From CAZVED01 sp964626205 (GTDB lineage Bacteria; Patescibacteriota; Patescibacteriia; SG8-24), in NCBI GenBank assembly GCA_964626205.1, contig CAZVED010000022.1, positions 1 to 15,354 of the forward strand: 15,354 nucleotides of DNA, written 5' to 3'. Numbering within the stretch: the stretch's first letter is position 1; each line of letters starts with the position of its first letter. Shown in pieces: positions 13,787 to 15,354 of the stretch. The position numbers and the translations under genes are program-made. A model generated the notes under the pieces. That model was given only the letters and a program-made list of their open reading frames with translations, did not search any database and was not told the DNA's origin.

Positions 13787-14296
13787 TCAGCGCGGTATTT
13801 TCGCGCGAGCAGCGGAGATTTCCTGCAGATAGGCGCTTGACGGACGGAATCCGCGCGTGCGGTGCACCTCGCGACAGCTCCGGTCGAGGAAAACGGTCGT
13901 GGGGTAACCTTTGACGGCGAACGCTTCGACTCCGTCAGGATCATCCTCTTCGTAGATGCGCGCAAAGCCGTCATCCTTGATGGCCTCACGGACCGACGGA
14001 TGCGCGAGCGTCTCCGCGTCCAGCTTGCGACAGTAGCCGCACCAGTGCGCACCGACGACGACCATGGTCATGGCGTGCGCGGCACAGACTTCGCTGAGCG
14101 GCGCGTCTGCGGCAGATGACGTGCCCGACCGAATGGATGCCGCAGAGCCGTGATAGGCACCGACGAAAAGGAATGCCGCGACGACCATGCCGACGACGCC
14201 GAGCAGCACTTTCCCGTTGGCAGGCGGCTTCTGGAACAAACCGAGAATGAACAGCCATGCACTAGCGATGAAAAGCAGAATGGATGCAGTCGACAC
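13787..14296 (-). CDS. Membrane-anchored thioredoxin-like protein
   Basis: The 169-aa protein has two N-terminal membrane helices (5-22 and 28-47) and then a thioredoxin domain. The active site is HWCGYC (C86, C89), with the cis-proline in GYPTTVFL (P132). The loop between helices holds two lysines, so by the positive-inside rule the thioredoxin domain should face outward and act on disulfides of exported proteins. That would suit cysteine-containing surface proteins such as those at 8911 and 12092. The start is taken as GTG at 14296 because GAGGAGG lies about 6 bp upstream; the frame is open further upstream but without membrane-protein character. An extra cysteine, C141, follows the fold core. 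Confidence 0.82.
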   Translation of the reverse strand: MSTASILLFIASAWLFILGLFQKPPANGKVLLGVVGMVVAAFLFVGAYHGSAASIRSGTSSAADAPLSEVCAAHAMTMVVVGAHWCGYCRKLDAETLAHPSVREAIKDDGFARIYEEDDPDGVEAFAVKGYPTTVFLDRSCREVHRTRGFRPSSAYLQEISAARAKIPR

Positions 14297-14324
14297 GTGA
14301 ACCTCCTCTTGCAGAGACGTGCAG

Positions 14325-14353
14325 ACCGTAGCACCCGGCACGGACGCGGTCAA
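14325..14353 (-). promoter_or_regulatory. Promoter of the thioredoxin-like gene
   Basis: TTGACC (14353-14348) and TACGGT (14330-14325) are 17 bp apart, with TGC directly before the -10. It has both a -35 and an extended -10. Confidence 0.55.
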
Positions 14354-14365
14354 CGCCAGACAGAC

Positions 14366-14394
14366 AAAAAAGCTCCGCCTGTACGAGGCGGAGC
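14366..14394 (-). terminator. Rho-independent terminator of the HD-domain gene
   Basis: GCTCCGCCT (14372-14380) pairs with AGGCGGAGC (14386-14394). On the minus strand it is followed by six T. Confidence 0.9.
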
Positions 14395-14403
14395 GGTGCT
14401 TTT

Positions 14404-15105
14404 CTATTCCTCTTGCGCGTGACGCGTGGCACCCCATGGGTCATCCGCTTCAAGCGGGTGGTCATGGAACGCGCGCGCAGAGAGCACGTCGCAGCAATGC
14501 ACGAACGCGGCGAGGCGTCCCATGTATCGGTGCCGGTTGGAGTAGTTCGTAAGCTCCCCTTCCGCATACTCAATGCCATTGCGATGCTCGTCCGTGAGGA
14601 CGAATCCGTACCGACGGATGAGACTCTCACGGAACGCGTGGCGCTTCTCCTTGGTGGAGAGGTCTGCGTCCTGGAGCTCGTCCTGCCCGAGCACGTACTT
14701 CCACGGCTTCTCGAAGTCGTGAAGAAAGATGCAGAGCAACAGGTCGCTCAGCGAGAACGGTAGTGGTCGCACCGCGGACATCGTCTCGTAGAGGCGGATA
14801 CCCATGTTACAGGCTTCCACGACGTGGTCGAGGTACCCACCCCTCCACGCTTGGTGGTTATGTGAGGACCCCGGCGCCTGACGGAAGCGAACTTCCTCCG
14901 TATCGAGCGCACGCAGGCAAGCCGCGCGGTTTGGCTCGTCGATGAGCGCGATGATTTCGCGGATTGAACGGTATCTTTTCTGCGCTTCGCGGCGCGACGC
15001 CTCACTATTCTGGACGGACACAACGATGGCGGCCCAGACAAATATCGCCACGACAATGTTGATGATGGCGACGATCACCAGGAAGCCGATCGGTAGCTCG
15101 AACAT
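14404..15105 (-). CDS. Membrane-anchored HD-domain protein
   Basis: The 233-aa protein has one N-terminal membrane helix (7-31). A soluble domain follows with HD-phosphohydrolase features: HNHQAWRGGYLDHVVEA (H82, H84, H94), LLLCIFLHDFEKPW (H129, D130) and a later aspartate in FVHCCDVLSA (D206). HD proteins cleave phosphate esters of nucleotides, often (p)ppGpp, dNTPs or cyclic nucleotides; which one here is unknown. The domain is probably cytoplasmic because the helix is followed by a basic stretch (RREAQKRYRSIR). The ATG at 15105 is set by AAGGAG 5 bp upstream. It has its own promoter downstream of the exonuclease III gene. Confidence 0.78.
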   Translation of the reverse strand: MFELPIGFLVIVAIINIVVAIFVWAAIVVSVQNSEASRREAQKRYRSIREIIALIDEPNRAACLRALDTEEVRFRQAPGSSHNHQAWRGGYLDHVVEACNMGIRLYETMSAVRPLPFSLSDLLLCIFLHDFEKPWKYVLGQDELQDADLSTKEKRHAFRESLIRRYGFVLTDEHRNGIEYAEGELTNYSNRHRYMGRLAAFVHCCDVLSARAFHDHPLEADDPWGATRHAQEE

Positions 15106-15145
15106 ACGTACTCCTTCTGCAGGAACGGAAAAAGACCGCGGTCGC

Positions 15146-15173
15146 AGTGTACCAGCGGTCATCGGAAAGTCAA
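15146..15173 (-). promoter_or_regulatory. Promoter of the HD-domain gene
   Basis: TTGACT (15173-15168) and TACACT (15151-15146) are 16 bp apart, with TGG directly before the -10. The leader is about 34 nt with a Shine-Dalgarno sequence. Confidence 0.6.
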
Positions 15174-15186
15174 CGATCGGTGTGGC

Positions 15187-15354
15187 TCACAGCGCGATGT
15201 CAATCCCCACCGGACAATGATCGGATCCCATCACGTCCTTCAAGATAGTCGCTTGCTTCACGCGCGGCGCGAAATCCTTATTCACGAAAAAATAATCGAT
15301 GCGCCAGCCGACGTTGCGGTCACGGGCATGGGATTGCATGTCCCACCACGAATA
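15187..15354 (-). CDS. Exodeoxyribonuclease III family protein, C-terminal 55 residues
   Basis: The gene enters from the right edge and only the C-terminus is present. It reads YSWWDMQSHARDRNVGWRID, then YFFVNKDF, and later VMGSDHCPVGIDI to a TGA stop. The GWRIDYFFV and GSDHCPVG blocks are hallmarks of exonuclease III/AP endonuclease of the EEP fold, which cuts DNA at abasic sites during base-excision repair. The catalytic Asp-His of SDH is intact, unlike the EEP lipoprotein at 12092. No terminator is visible before the HD-gene promoter. Confidence 0.9.
   Translation of the reverse strand, partial: YSWWDMQSHARDRNVGWRIDYFFVNKDFAPRVKQATILKDVMGSDHCPVGIDIAL

Noticed and set aside
1..15354. CRISPR arrays, tRNA or rRNA genes, insertion sequences, origins
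   Set aside because: No regular spaced repeats, cloverleaf sequence, transposase-like protein or terminal inverted repeats were found by eye on either strand.

Overview
This is a GC-rich, gene-dense bacterial window with short intergenic gaps and ordinary use of TGA as a stop. The gene set suggests a Patescibacteria/CPR-type genome (Parcubacteria-like), though this is inference. Supporting points are a B12-dependent ribonucleotide reductase with an ATP cone, a YtxH-like small protein, a binding-protein-less zinc-type ABC pair, several small membrane or surface proteins, and promoters that fire at or just before the start codon. No phage, IS, CRISPR, rRNA or tRNA gene was seen.

Left part (1-2399). 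The N-terminal 364 codons of a class II ribonucleotide reductase (nrdJ, minus strand) run off the left edge. Its promoter is bracketed by two 16-bp NrdR-type palindromes that are exact reverse complements of each other. Upstream lies a minus-strand three-gene unit: a 107-aa helical protein resembling DUF5752, a previously easy-to-miss 51-aa protein with ten cysteines built from two copies of one metal-binding motif, and a DEDDy-type exonuclease.

Middle-left (2400-6408). A 133-aa HExxH metallopeptidase and a threonine synthase converge on one bidirectional terminator whose loop contains the peptidase stop codon. A YtxH-like protein follows, then a 170-bp gap holding a terminator and a 76-bp imperfect palindrome of unknown role. 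Next is a CCA-adding enzyme/HD protein (cca) on the minus strand.

Middle (6449-10317). A plus-strand operon encodes a ZnuC-like ATPase with a His-rich tail, a ZnuB-like permease and an ATP-cone/PD-(D/E)XK nuclease. The nuclease gene overlaps by 17 bp, tail to tail, a gene for a doubly membrane-anchored protein with thrombospondin type 3 calcium-binding repeats.

Right part (10335-15354). This holds a small GNAT acetyltransferase, a CYTH-like/P-loop NTPase fusion, a lipoprotein of the endonuclease/exonuclease/phosphatase fold with altered active-site motifs, a four-helix DMT-type membrane protein, a membrane-anchored thioredoxin, a membrane-anchored HD-domain protein, and the C-terminal 55 residues of an exonuclease III.

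Across the window the promoters share one pattern: an extended -10, TG[C/G]TA(t/c)NNT, and/or a TTGAC -35 with 16-17 bp spacing. Where the -10 lies 6-10 bp from the ATG there is no Shine-Dalgarno sequence, so those mRNAs are probably leaderless. Genes with longer leaders usually carry a clear GGAGG.
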